DNA of 64,000 nt from Brevipalpus yothersi (lineage: Eukaryota; Arthropoda; Arachnida; Trombidiformes; Tenuipalpidae). The notes beneath the pieces were generated by a model, which did no database searches, had not been told where the DNA came from, and saw only the letters and a program-made list of their open reading frames with translations. The stretch covers positions 1 to 64,000 of the forward strand of contig QZCP01000163.1 in the NCBI GenBank assembly GCA_003956705.1, in the 5' to 3' direction. Position 1 is the stretch's first letter. Every line of letters begins with the position of its first letter. Below, piece after piece: positions 33,201 through 44,087 of the stretch. The position numbers were made by a program, and so were the translations under genes.

Positions 33201-35655
33201 TTATTGCATTTGATTTCCATCCATGAAAATTTCTCGATCCAAATTACTGATTACTTTTTCGTCTTTTTTGGCAAGCCTTCTCTTCTTCTCGATGAATCTT
33301 TTCTGTGGTGTCAGATTTTTCTTCGTTCTGTTTTTGGAAACAGGAATAAGCTGACTTCCTTCCTTCACTTTTTTCAAAGCTTTGAGATTCGATTCAATCG
33401 GTTTGATGAACTTCCAAACCGACTTCAGATCATCTTGATCAGTGCAAGATGAGCGAACAAGGGCCGTAAAGTGAGCAATAATTTTATCTTTCTCTACTTC
33501 CACATCCGTTTCTATCTTTTCTCTACTTATCATTCTGAAGAGGAGATGATCCTGTTGGCTTAGTGGATCAGAAGATACTACATCTTCGTGCGGCTCAGAA
33601 CGTTCAGACTCTTCTTGGGCGTTTCCAACAGATACCCGCAAGGTACCCTCAAGAAGATTTTTTTGGCTGTTTAGCAATACAAAATGAATGTGTTTGCAGA
33701 TATTCCCTTTGATAGCATGATCAAAACAATCGCAAGAACATTGATTCACGCAAATATTGCAATCATCACAAATCAAATCACAATCACATTCCACATTGAG
33801 ATGAAATTCAACAGTGTAGAGGTTTACACCATTATCAGACTCACTAAGAACAGTCCAAGAATTATCATCTATCTGGGCAATCGTGAACGAACTCTGTGTT
33901 GCTCTTTTGTGTCTCTCTCTAATGTCTTCATTTCGTTCCGAAACGTTACCCATTGTCTTACGAATTACTCTCTCTTTCTGCATATGGTAGATGAGTTTCA
34001 TTAGAGTGTGGATCGAGTGATCCATTCTCCTGACTTTTTTCCCCTCCATGAATACATGCTTCAAATTTCTATGTAAATTCTCAAGATACATATTCGTATT
34101 GATTCCGAGATTCTTTCGGTAACAATAAGCCCATTGCTCTGCTCGATTCATATAGTAGCTTCGATAATAGCCAATGAAGCCTCTGCATGAATCATTTGAG
34201 TACTTTTTGAGGAAATACTCTTGCTTTTTCAGGAATTGTTGCACGTTCAACTCTTTCTGTATATTCATGAGATCAGCTTTCAATCTCTTACGGAGCTCAA
34301 TGTCAGTTATTTCTGAAATTTTCAGATTCCAGTTTCTTATCACGTGCCATGAACAGAGAAGACGATGATCGGGTGGCTGGAATACTTGGATCCAAGCATT
34401 ATAATAGGCAGCATAATCATCACTCATGAATACTTTCGATTTCTCTATTTTCGAAATATCTCTCACGGCTTGAAAAAATTTCAAGAACGTGTCCGTATCA
34501 ACTTCTAGCGAATAGAGAAAAGCTACTGGAAAACCTTTTCTGTGAAGAGAAGAAGAAAAAATTAATTTTTCAGGTACCCGCAAGCTACCCGCAAGCTACT
34601 TTTTTCTTACCTATTTTCATCCACAACCATGATGGTTGTTAACTGGAAATTGTAATCATTTGTTCCGTGTGTTGAATCTATTGCAATGATGTTATCTCCG
34701 AATTGGTTGAACATACTGATCTGAGCGGAAGTGGCGATTGCCAACAGCATTGACTCACCTTCAGTCTGCTCACGATATAAAAGTATTGGATCAGAATCCG
34801 ATGATTGCATCTCATCGATCATTGCTTGCACACTCGTCAGATCATTTGGATCTCTTCTCACATCTATACCAATTTTGAAATCACGAGCAATGTTCTTGAA
34901 GTCTCTCATCCTGGTTCCATGGATACGATGCTGATTTTCCTCACAAAAACTTGATCTTATCTTGTCCAGAATGAATTGTCTACTCATACCCATCGAGATG
35001 TAGCCAGCAATGAGCTTACGATCATCTGGATGATTGTTTAAATGTCTCAACTCGATTGTATGCCCAACATGTGTTTTCATATATAGAACTCTGATAGTTC
35101 CGTCACTGACTTGAACCTTTAGCGTAGCTGGACACCGTGAATTGATCTTACGGGAGCCTATCCTTTTCAAATATCTTTTTCTTGTTTCTGGTGGATGATA
35201 ATACCCTGATCGATTGCAATCATAGTAAATTCTATCTTTACTCTGAGCACTCTTGGTGAAATAAACATTCAAAGATTTTTCTTCATCAGCTTTCCATGTT
35301 TCAAAGTCTGATAAAAAATAAGCACCCCCAAGGTACCCGCAAGGGAACGATTAATGAAAAGGAAACCTGAGAAATCATTCATTTTTTCGAGAGTTATCTC
35401 ACCTGATAATGACTTGAATATAAGCTGATCCGTTTCAATCGTTCGATTATGTTCGACTTGTAAATGCTGTAAATAAACATCACTCTTAGTAATTTTGTCC
35501 TTGCACAAAGCACATTGAAAACCATTCTTCTCTCTTCCATGAAAATTGTTTGCATGTTTTAATAAGTTTCTCTTCTCAGAGAAGGTTTTTTCACACTTTT
35601 CACAGGTGAAAATAGTGGCCTTAGCGGCATCGGAAGCTGAATTTTCACCAAACAT
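33201..35655 (-). CDS. Mutator-like (MULE) transposase
   Basis: Exons are 35403-35655, 34611-35307 and 33201-34539. The joined frame is exactly 763 codons (762 residues). Order: N-terminal C2H2 fingers (CEKCEKTFSEKRNLLKHANN, then CALC with HLQVEH); a DNA-binding-like region with FETWKADEEKSLNVYF and CPATLKV; the DDE core with Asp in NIIAIDSTHGTNDY, Asp in KVFMSDDYAAYYNAW, the CSWHVIRNW C-x2-H signature and the likely catalytic Glu in NTNMYLENLHRNLK; a SWIM-type finger (CNICVNQCSCDCFDHAIKG, NICKHIHF); and a basic C-terminus ending KRRLAKKDEK and onward. It catalyses excision and insertion of the element and acts in the nucleus. No frameshift or stop is seen in any exon. Confidence 0.9.
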
Positions 35656-35729
35656 TTAACAAGTTTCCGACTTTTAACTTGGTTGCCATGACGAGACTGG
35701 CAAATATAGAGGCGCTTGTTCTGCTAGCT

Positions 35730-35767
35730 TCTGATTGGAGGGAGCCGTTTGGAAAAGATCCTTCTGT
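35730..35767 (-). repeat. right terminal inverted repeat of the MULE
   Basis: 38 bases, ending GATCCTTCTGT on the plus strand, fully complementary to 31652-31689. It is followed by the second copy of the 9-base target duplication. Confidence 0.92.
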
Positions 35768-36264
35768 GAGAGCGGGAAAGAAATTCGCTAAAATTGAATG
35801 GGCTACTTTAATCAATCCGAAAAAGGTAAACAAGCCGAACATTGATTAAGTAAAATACAATCGTTTTAATCGCTGATTTTTTTTATCATGAAATTTGCCC
35901 TATTTGTTTTCACTATTGGCGATAACAAACTTTCTGAGTTAATCCAATTATTCCATAATTCCATATATGGAACTATCTTATGATAGTGAAGGTGTAAATT
36001 TTCAGAACTATGTGATTACTTCGATTCATTGTATTAGGATTTGTTTTAGAGAGGTGCTCATGATCAAAGTAATATCGATTGTGTAATTTTCTTTGCAAAG
36101 AAGTGTTATTTGTTCGTTTGCCTAAAAAAGTGAAGAGTTTAGGAGAAAATGAGAAATAATTTGGAATCAATGTTTTGTATGCATATATAAATCAAAATTT
36201 GTTCAAATTAGGGTGGATGTAGATAATTTGCTTATTGAAATGGTGTATTGAACAAACTTGAGTA
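35768..36264. other. intergenic, displaced promoter and type II 3' flank
   Basis: No gene is seen. 35768-35800 is the promoter half separated by the MULE. 35870-36060 resembles 13330-13450 and 63820-64000. The final part (TTGCTTATTGAAATGGTGTA) is the type II 3' flank. Confidence 0.55.
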
Positions 36265-37703
36265 CTAAATGTGGATCAAGTGAATACAAAGATGCTTCCG
36301 TAAAATTTGGTCATAATCTTTTGAAAAAATGTGATCATGGGTGAAATTTACAAAAATTTTGAAAAACTTGATAGATGGGAAGGTTTTCGAGACAATTTTG
36401 AACGCAAAATCGTCCTCAGGTAAGTTCCAGCAGCGGTCTGTTTCTTGAAAAAATAAACCAAAAACTCTATTATCATCGATAGGGAAACATTTATTTCCGA
36501 GTTCCTTCTTGAAATCACAAGCTCTACGATTCAAACGCTTCGGAGTATAATCTGGTTCTATGATTCTAAGGGTGGCAGTCTTGATATCTTTTCCAGCCAA
36601 AGCAATGCTGATACCGTTACACGATCGGAAGCTCTTGAATTTTGGATCATGATACCAGAAGTTAGAGTGGCACATCATTCCACCAGATATTTCGGCAGAA
36701 GAGCTAGAGAACAGGTGCTCGAATATACTTTTGTAAGCAGCTGTATCACTCTCACCATTGAATTGAAAACGTTGATTTGTTAGAAGGATCAATGATTTGA
36801 TAGGAAAATTTGGATCATTAGTGATTGGCCTTTGTTTTTTAGGGCTTGACAATTTAGTAACAATCACTTTGTATTCAGATGAATATCGATTCAGGTGAAA
36901 ACCTTCAAAGTGTCTTCCATGTAACCTTTCATCATCGGGCAAAGATTCAAAGAGCTTTGGAGTGCCGAAATGTCTATCGAGTGCTCCATAAACCTCAAGC
37001 AGAGAGCCTTTAGTCACTGTCAGATCTTGCCATTTACATAGACTGATGACCGCAGTAGGATTCATTGGTGATATTGATCTGATCACATCTTTGGTCCTCT
37101 TTCCGTAATTGAAGCTCATGAAAGAGAAACTAGGAATACACCTCATATCTTTCTCGAAAAATTCCTTCAAATAGGTAATATGTTCATCATTGAAAAAATC
37201 CATTGATAGCCGAAAAGTTCTTGCTTGCCAAAGAAACCAAAATTGTCCAGGAGGTATGAGAGCATGATTTTCAAGGACTTTATGATTCTCTCTCCTGTGA
37301 AGGGGGGAAAAGAAAGAAGAAAATGATTATAATAGAAACAAAGCTAAAAAATCATCAAAAAGAACGAAACTAACCTCAGGGCTTTCAATTTGAACTCCAT
37401 ATCCAGATAATAAAAGTAACAATCATCAATCAGGGGGCATTTTCCCAGAAATAGGAGAACTTCTTCTCGCCACTCATTGAATGCCGCGCCAAAGTGGTAC
37501 AGATCGATGGGTTCCAGATAGTTGAACACACACCGAATTATTGGAGGTTGCATCAGAGCTGTTTTCATGGCTGAACACTGAAGAGAGAGAAAAGAACGTT
37601 GAGAACCTGTGTTGACGGGTAGGAAGAATCACAATACTCTTACCACTGATTCAACTGATGATTCCTGCGAAATTTGTTGAGGAAACTTGCTTTTGAGCTC
37701 CAA
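36265..37703 (-). CDS. FBXO22-like F-box/FIST protein, type II, with altered start
   Basis: Exons are 37644-37703, 37375-37577 and 36265-37294. In exon 1 the codon aligned with the ATG of the relative at 56766 is TTG (37701-37703), so the usual start is lost while the rest of exon 1 stays open (LELKSKFPQQISQESSVESV). The first usable ATG is in exon 2 at 37568 (MKTALMQPPIIRCVFNYLEP), giving 407 residues with the complete F-box. Exon 3 has MRCIPSFSFMSFNYGKR, NPTAVISL, GFHLNRYSSEYKVIVTKLSS, PITNDPNFPIKSLILLTN, GISIALAGKDIKTA, FPIDDNRVFGLFFQE, TFPSIKFFKI and LCIHLIHI. Frames are otherwise intact. The upstream box at 37875-37919 is recognisable (ACGGAAGTGGCGC, then AACGGGAAAA). Confidence 0.7.
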
Positions 37704-39000
37704 CCAAGGGAAGGAGATGAAATGCGATAAAACAATCAGGAAAACTTATTCAATTGTCAATTACAATTTGCCAGATAAGTCAAGATACGAGAACTTCTCA
37801 ATGAGAAGTTTCTCAAAATTTTGTCAACAAAGATGATGAAATATAAGAACGCTGATTGCGATATGGACCTAAAAACGGAAGTGGCGCCCATCAAAATGAT
37901 CTACTCCAAGAACGGGAAAAAGTTCGATCGAATATGAAAGTCTACTTCACCGAATACTGATAGAGGAAATATTTGATGTTAGAGAGCCCTCCAAGTTTTC
38001 TCGATAGAAACTTCTTCAGCAATATTAACATTGTTATATTGGATAAAATAGTCGCTTCAAAAAGGTAAGTTTAAAAATTTTCAAATAAATTCATGATTTT
38101 GTTCAGTGAAAATGGTGAGGTATATTTACAGATATCGATTTTGAAAAAATGCTAGAAAGATGTTTTCATCTCTTGAGAAAACATATGGATCTTGATTTTT
38201 TGACGAATATTTCGAAAAATGGAATGAGATGATTCAAGTCATGAGGGAAAGGAATAGAAGCTCACAATTTTTCAGGGATCAGCTGATGTTCTTCTCGCAG
38301 AAAACTATTCAATTCAAACCATGTGAGAGTGGAAGAAGAAAGTACAATGAAATTCTCACTCGGTAAATCAGCTGAAAGAGCCTCCTCCATATTGATGATT
38401 GTGAACGTCAGAGGCAAACAATACAAGAAAATTTCCCAAGATTAGGTAAAAATAACCACAGCAATACAGCAATAGAGGACTTGTGGAAGAGTTCTTTAGA
38501 GCTCTTTATTATCAGAATATGATTACGAAGAGAACGCACTTCAAACAAACGCAGAGGAGAGTCGATGAAAAAAAGCGATCCAGAAATGACATCTTTGCTC
38601 TGTGATCGAAATATGCAGAGAATTAAAATGCTCTCTTTCTTTACACTCTGAGATGATTAATTTGGAGATGAAAAATTCTGTTTCACTGAAACTAAAATCC
38701 AGTGATAAGACACAGAACCCGAACTGTTAGTGCATCAAGAGAGAACTTTGAATAAAAATGTGTACGACAAGCATCAGAAAATAATCACCGAGAAAAGTGT
38801 TGGAGAATGTGTGTAGTTGGTCTCCCTAAGGAAATTGTTTATTTCATCGTATGCAATTTCATTCCTTGTAGGTAGATAAGAATTTATTTGTTTCCTCAAT
38901 CAGAGAAAAGATGGACAGACACAAATGTATGAGAGCCCTGAAATTTTTCTCGTATCATCTCAAGCTGCATATAGTATTATCGAGAACGAAAGAGCAAATA
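37704..39000. repeat. intergenic with shared repeats
   Basis: No gene is seen. 38100-38525 is the repeat also found at 28900-29290 and 44760-45180. 38570-39000 is a shortened type I 3' flank ending TGCATATAGTATTATCGAGA before the next stop. Confidence 0.6.
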
Positions 39001-40432
39001 CTAAATTCGAATCAAATGAAGACATAGAGGCTGATGTGAACTTCCGAATCTTCTTTCACTCCGCGATCTTATATTCGATGAGTAACCACTAACCTCTGAT
39101 TCGATTCTAATCAATTTTATGAATGGAAAAAGCCTAGTGATTATAGAGAAAGCAATATCATTGATCTCTCCAGATCTTTCTTCATGATAGAATCCGATAA
39201 CTCTGCCATCATCCACAGAGAAACCTTCGCTATCAAGCCTCTTTTTAAAATCGCCAGCTTCTCTCTCAAGACCTTCTTGATTAAATTGACAAGCACTGAC
39301 AGTTAGTAAAGCAGACTTGATATCTTTTCCACAGAAAGCAATGCTTATGCCTTTCGATGTCCGGAAACCCTTGAATCTCGAATCATGATACAAGAAATCC
39401 AGCAATAACAATTTTGTACCAGATATCCGATAAGGAGAAGAGTAAAAAGGAAGAATTTGCTCGATGCGCTTGAATACTGATCTGAAAGCAGATCCGCCTT
39501 TCTTCCCATTCATGATGAAATCAGGGTTGGTTAAGAGGATGATTGATCTTACTGGGAAATCAGGATCATTAGTGATTGGTCTTGGACTTTCAGGATCTGA
39601 CCAGTCGGTAATGATGACTTTGTTATTAGAAGTGTATCGATTCAAGTGGAAACCTTCAATATACCTTTTATAAGGAATATTTGTGAGAGGAAACAATTCA
39701 AATAGCTTCGGGGTATCAAAATGTTTGTCGAGCTCTCTATAGATCTGGAGTTTGGAGTCATTGTCAACTTTTAGTTCCCGGTTATATTTAGACCCTTCAT
39801 TGTAATATTGATTGATGACTACAGTTGGATTTTCAGGTGATAGGGATAAGATTGCACCGTGGAATCGACTGAAGCTCATGAAAGAAAAACTAGGAATACA
39901 TCTCTTATCTTTGCTGAAAAAATCTTTCAAATATTTCTTAACATCAGGATCCACTGACGTGTGGAAAGTACCTGCTCGCCAGAAAAACCAATCGACAGAC
40001 ATTTCCTTGAAAGCATGAGTTCTTAAGATTTCAGGCTTTGTTTCTCTGTTATGAGAAGATTTGATTCAGTATAAAACAATCCCCAGAATGTAAGGAAACT
40101 GACCTGACAAATCGCAATTCTTTGTCCATATTCTTGCAATCCAGGTAGCAATCGTCAATTGGAGGACACTTTGCCAGAAACTCAATAGTCTCATCCCATT
40201 CACCAAACGCTTGACCAAAATTGTACACATCAATTGGCTTGAGATGTCTGAAAATATTCTGAATGATGTCAGGTTGCTTCAAGACTACGTCCATGGCTGG
40301 AAGAGACAAAAATCTAATCAGATCGCATCTTAGTGGGACAAAAAATGTGTACAAAAGTCAGAGCCTACTCACCTCTTTTTTAGCTAATGATTCCTGGCCA
40401 ATCCGCTCAGAAGATCTTCTTTCCCGTTTCAA
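39001..40432 (-). CDS. FBXO22-like F-box/FIST protein, type I, truncated N-terminus
   Basis: Exon 3 (39001-40045) and exon 2 are intact, but the 5' end is altered twice. The aligned start codon of exon 1 is TTG (40430-40432). A 7-base deletion at the exon 2 acceptor (relatives have TGTCCAGCCATGG, here the intron's CAG runs directly into CCATGG) makes exon 2 40104-40296, which puts exon 1 out of frame. Translation from the exon 2 ATG at 40294 gives 411 residues: MDVVLKQPDIIQNIFRHLKP, the rest of the F-box, then DWFFWRAGTF, IPSFSFMSFSRF, NPTVVIN, GFHLNRYTSNNKVIITDWSD, ISIAFCGKDIKSA, FSVDDGRVIGFYHEER, LFPFIKLIRI and LCLHLIRI. The same deletion is in the pseudogene at 63010-63421. The function may be kept with a shorter tail. 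Confidence 0.65.
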
Positions 40433-40570
40433 TCTAAAGAATTGTTATTATCAAAAATATTAATCAACAAAATTGGAAGTTTGTAAGATTTTTGGTTTGA
40501 AAAAGTAAGAAATACAAAACTATCTAAACAAAGATGAAATACGAGGAAATGATTGGCAATGATTGCCAAT

Positions 40571-40593
40571 CAATGATTGCCAGGCAATCATTG
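40571..40593. repeat. inverted repeat (hairpin)
   Basis: CAATGATTGCC and GGCAATCATTG are perfect 11-base arms around a single A, within a longer run of TGATTGCCAAT and TGATTGCC repeats from about 40551. It lies just upstream of the conserved promoter box of the gene at 39001-40432. Confidence 0.8.
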
Positions 40594-40606
40594 ATTGCAG
40601 TTGAAA

Positions 40607-40652
40607 GCGGAAGTGGCGCTCATTAAGTGATCTGCTTTCAGAGAGCGGGAAA
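40607..40652 (-). promoter_or_regulatory. conserved upstream box of the gene at 39001-40432
   Basis: GCGGAAGTGGCGCTCATTAAG to GAGAGCGGGAAA. It shows the intact form of the site hit by the MULE at 31651. Confidence 0.5.
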
Positions 40653-41479
40653 TAAATTCGCTAAAATTGAACTGGCCGTTTCGAATTTTCTCGATGATAA
40701 AGTATATCGATAGGCAAGTTTCTAGTTGGAATGAAGGAAGTTTTTTTTGCTAACTCTTCAGACGAAGAGATGTTTCATGTGAACTCGCTTGCATTATTTC
40801 GTTTTACACGAAATTTGAAAATTTATGCAATTTGGACTTTGATATTGCTGGCTTCTGATAGCTAATTTCCTCTTGTGAAAATTGTTTGATTGGTTTCCAG
40901 GATTGGAGATGAAAGAGTTTATGAATATCATAATGATTGACCTAGAATGGAGTAAATACGCTTTCAATATTCTTTAACTTTATTCTAATTATTTTTCAAT
41001 ATTCAGAACTAGATGATTACTTAAACTCTTCTTTTTGGATTTCTTTCCACTGAGAAGGCCAGAATGTCCATTGAAATTGATAGAAATATAAATATTTGCA
41101 CACACGAAAAAACGTTTTTTATTAAAATGGTGAACAGTGAAGCTTTATGATAATTTTCATAAATTTCAATATCAATAAAGAGGATCGGTTCGAAGAAGTT
41201 TGTTGCTCATGGAACTCATGTTAAAAAACCCATATAATGAATACATTAAATCGTATTGTGTAGAGAGGCAAAAACAGGAGTGTATGTTGGGTGAGCTTTC
41301 AAAATTAAGAAGTTTCTATCAAACGCCAAGTTTCCACCGCTAATACTGAGGTTATCAACACGAATGTTTCATCCTCTCAGCACTTTTTTCGATACATTCT
41401 CGAGAGAAGAGGCAAGAAATCCTATAATATTAACAAGATATTTAGTGGTTATGTCGGTTATTAGGTGAAAATCATTGGT
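40653..41479. other. intergenic, upstream-type and type III 3'-flank sequence
   Basis: No gene is seen. 40680-40960 is distal upstream-type sequence. 41150-41479 resembles the 3' flank of the type III genes (26560-26837). Confidence 0.5.
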
Positions 41480-41690
41480 GAATCTCGAATTCGAATCAGA
41501 TTTATACGAAATATCTGCGAACCAATTCCTATTTGTCGAAACTTTACTCTAACAAACTTGACTCGTGGAAACATTTCTGAGACAATCTCGAAAGAGCGAG
41601 CCAGACTATCATGCTATCCTCGAGAGTGTTCGAAAATGAAGACCAAAACTCTTCCATCATCAGCTGGGAATTCTGGCATTGTGCAGACTG
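41480..41690 (-). pseudogene. type III FBXO22-like C-terminal remnant
   Basis: Coding-like similarity to the final 65-70 codons of type III genes on the minus strand, ending at the GCTGGGAATTCTGGCATTGTG stretch, which equals FPVDDGR-region sequence. The same plus-strand order is seen at 13716-13925. It then joins directly to type I 3'-flank DNA at about 41691, so the body of the gene is gone. Confidence 0.6.
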
Positions 41691-42044
41691 AAACTAGGGT
41701 CCAGTAAAGAGACGCAGAGGCTAAAATTGTGAGCATCAAGAGAGAACTTGATTTATTTCAAAATGTGTGCAAAAACTCTCGAACTCGAAAAATCATCACA
41801 AGGGAAGAAGTTGAAGAATTCGTGAAGTTGGGCTATCTCGGAAATGATTTATTTCATCGCATACGTTGGATAATGATCTTGGAAACGAAATGGACTCTTT
41901 TCGATAAGTGAGCATTCATTTGCTCCACCAATTAGAGGGGAGAGATGGAGAGATACAGATGTATATCAAAGTATCAATGCCCTAGTTTTCTCTCGTATCA
42001 TCTTGAGCTGCATATGGTGTTGTCGAAAACCATCAGAGCAAATA
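41691..42044. repeat. type I 3'-flank repeat
   Basis: Includes GAAACTAGGGTCCAGTAAAG, AATTCGTGAAGTTGGGCTAT and GCATATGGTGTTGTCGAAAA, in the usual order before a type I stop codon. Confidence 0.65.
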
Positions 42045-43480
42045 CTAAATTCGGATAAAATGAAGACATAATGGGTAATCTGAACTCCCGAATCTATTAC
42101 TCCCTAATTTCACATTCCATAAGTAATTACCAACATCTGATTTGATTCTAATGAATTTTATGGATGGAAAAAGCCTAGAGATTATTGAAAAAGCAATATC
42201 ATTGATCTCTCCAGATCTTTCTTCATGATAAAAACCGATAACTCTGCCATCATCCACAGAGAAACCTATGCTATCAAGCCTCTTTTTAAAATAGCCAGCT
42301 TCTCTCTCAAGACCCTCTTGATCGAGATAACAATCACTGATATTCAGTAAGGCAGACTTGATATCTTTTCCACAGAAAGCAATGCTTATGCCTTTCGATC
42401 GCCGGAAACCCTTGGATCTCGTCTCATGATACATTAACTGTTGCCTTATCAACATTGTACCAGATATCCGATAAGGAAAAGTGGAAGGAGAAAATTGCTC
42501 TATTCGCTCAAATACTGATCTGAAAGCAGCTTCACCTTTCTTTCCTTCAATGGTGAAATCAGTATTGGTCAAAAGTACGATTGATCTCACTGGAAAATCA
42601 GGATCATTGGTGATCGGCTTTAGACTTTCAGGATCTGACCAGTCAGTGATGATGACTTTGTGATTTGAAGTGTATCGATTCAAGTGGAAACCTTCAATAT
42701 ATCTTTCATGATGAGCACTTGGAGAAGCAAACGATTCAAATAGCCCCTGGAAACCGAAATGTTTATCGAGCTCTGTATAGATCTGGAGCTTGGAATCATC
42801 GGTAACTTTCAGTTCAGGCCACAAGTCAAGTAGTCCCAAGTTATGGTAATTGATGATTACAGTTGGATTTTCAGGTGTTATTGATAAGATTGCATCACCG
42901 AAACGACGGAAGCTCATGAAAGAAAAACTAGGGATGCATCTCATATCTTTGTTGAAGAAATCCTCTAAATATCTCCCAACATCAGGATCCACTGACAGAT
43001 GGAAGGTACCTGCTCGCCAGAAAAACCAATCATCTTGGGATAATTTTTTGAAAGCATGAGTCTTCAAGATTTTATGCTTTGTCTTTCTGTTGAGAGGAGA
43101 TCCGATTAAGTTGATACCATATGTCAATATTGAAAAAGACTGACCTGAGAAATCGCAATTCTTTGTTCATATTCTTGCAATCCAAGTAGCAATCATCAAT
43201 TGGAGGACACTTTGCCAGGAACACAATAGCCTCATCCCATTCACCAAATGCTTGACCAAAATTGTATACATCAATTGGCTTGAGATATCTGAAAACATTT
43301 TGAATGATGGGAAGTTGCTCCAAGGCTATGTGCATGGCTGGAAACTGGAAGAGACAAAAATCAAATCAGATCGAATGTTAACGAGACGAAAAATCGGTTC
43401 AAAAGTCAAAGTGCTCTTACCTCTTGTTTAGCTGATGATTCCAGACTAATCCATTCTCAGGATCTTCTTTTCCATTTCAT
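42045..43480 (-). pseudogene. FBXO22-like type I gene with nonsense codon in exon 1
   Basis: Exons are 43421-43480, 43145-43344 and 42045-43086, all with good splice sites. Exon 1 starts ATG AAA TGG AAA AGA AGA TCC and then TGA at 43457-43459, where relatives have TCA. Initiation at the exon 2 ATG (43335, MHIALEQLPIIQNVFRYLKP) would still give a 410-residue protein with F-box and FIST-like domain. Exon 3 has DWFFWRAGTFHL, DVGRYLEDFFNKDMRCIPSF, NPTVIINY, GFHLNRYTSN, VIITDWSDPESLKPITND, ISIAFCGKDIKSA, FSVDDGRVIGFYHEER, LFPSIKFIRI and LCLHFIRI. Because everything after exon 1 is open and conserved, it may be functional from the second start; I list it as a pseudogene because of the stop. Confidence 0.6.
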
Positions 43481-43647
43481 TCTGAAGAATTGAGGCTTGC
43501 TAAAACTATCAATCAATCAATCATCAAAAATATGGACAAATCCCTGAAACACTATCAAAACAAAGATGATGAAATTCATTTTTGAGTAAACCTTCATAGG
43601 CACATTGCAGATGGATGGAAATACAAGGAAGATGATTGCAATTACAA

Positions 43648-43692
43648 GCGGAAATGGCGCTCAACAAGTGATTTGCTTTAGAAGGCGGGAAA
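43648..43692 (-). promoter_or_regulatory. conserved upstream box of the gene at 42045-43480
   Basis: GCGGAAATGGCGCTCAACAAG to AAGGCGGGAAA, about 170 bases upstream of exon 1. It has a few substitutions in the first half and an intact GCGGGAAA. Confidence 0.4.
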
Positions 43693-44087
43693 TAAATTTG
43701 CCAAAATTAAACAGGAGATCGTTTCAAAGTTTCATATGAAAAAATGATCTAGTTCTTCACTTGCTTGCTCTCAAGAAGAAGTAATGTTCCACAAGAACTA
43801 TTCATTATCCATTTTACCTCATTCAAACAAGTTGAACAAGTTGAACATTGATATTGTTGGTCCTAATTATTTTTTTTCACTTACAAAAATTTTTTGATTA
43901 ATTTCAAGCAATGGAGAGGGAAAGGTTTTTTGGTTAATTTGATGATTGGCCAAGGATAGTGCAGACGCGCTTTCAATATTCTTTCCTTCCTCAGAACTAG
44001 GTAATTACCCGAATTCTTTTTAGATTGCTCATTGGTAGAAAGGCCCAAACATCTGTTGAATCAATTATCGAATAGCAATTTCAAGTC
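43693..44087. other. intergenic, no gene seen
   Basis: Distal upstream-type sequence like 5280-5640 and 12640-12980, ending in a TTGGTAGAAAGGCCCAAACA stretch where it switches abruptly to type III exon 2 sequence. Confidence 0.45.

Larger units (their letters stand above)
31652..35767. mobile_element. complete Mutator-like element (MULE)
   Basis: The element is 4116 bases. Its ends are perfect 38-base inverted repeats (31652-31689 and 35730-35767, both starting ACAGAAGGATC when read inward). It is flanked by a perfect 9-base duplication GAGAGCGGG (31643-31651 and 35768-35776), the size typical of Mutator-like elements. The empty site is preserved in paralogous promoters, for example 40641-40652. 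It carries an intact spliced transposase on the minus strand and a second spliced gene on the plus strand, convergent to it. Perfect ends, perfect duplication and open frames indicate a recent and possibly still active autonomous copy. Confidence 0.93.

Noticed and set aside
40049..40354. Frame running through intron 1 into the F-box (MYTFFVPL start)
   Set aside because: It starts at a TTG codon and reads an intron; a consensus acceptor and the exon 2 ATG explain the gene better.
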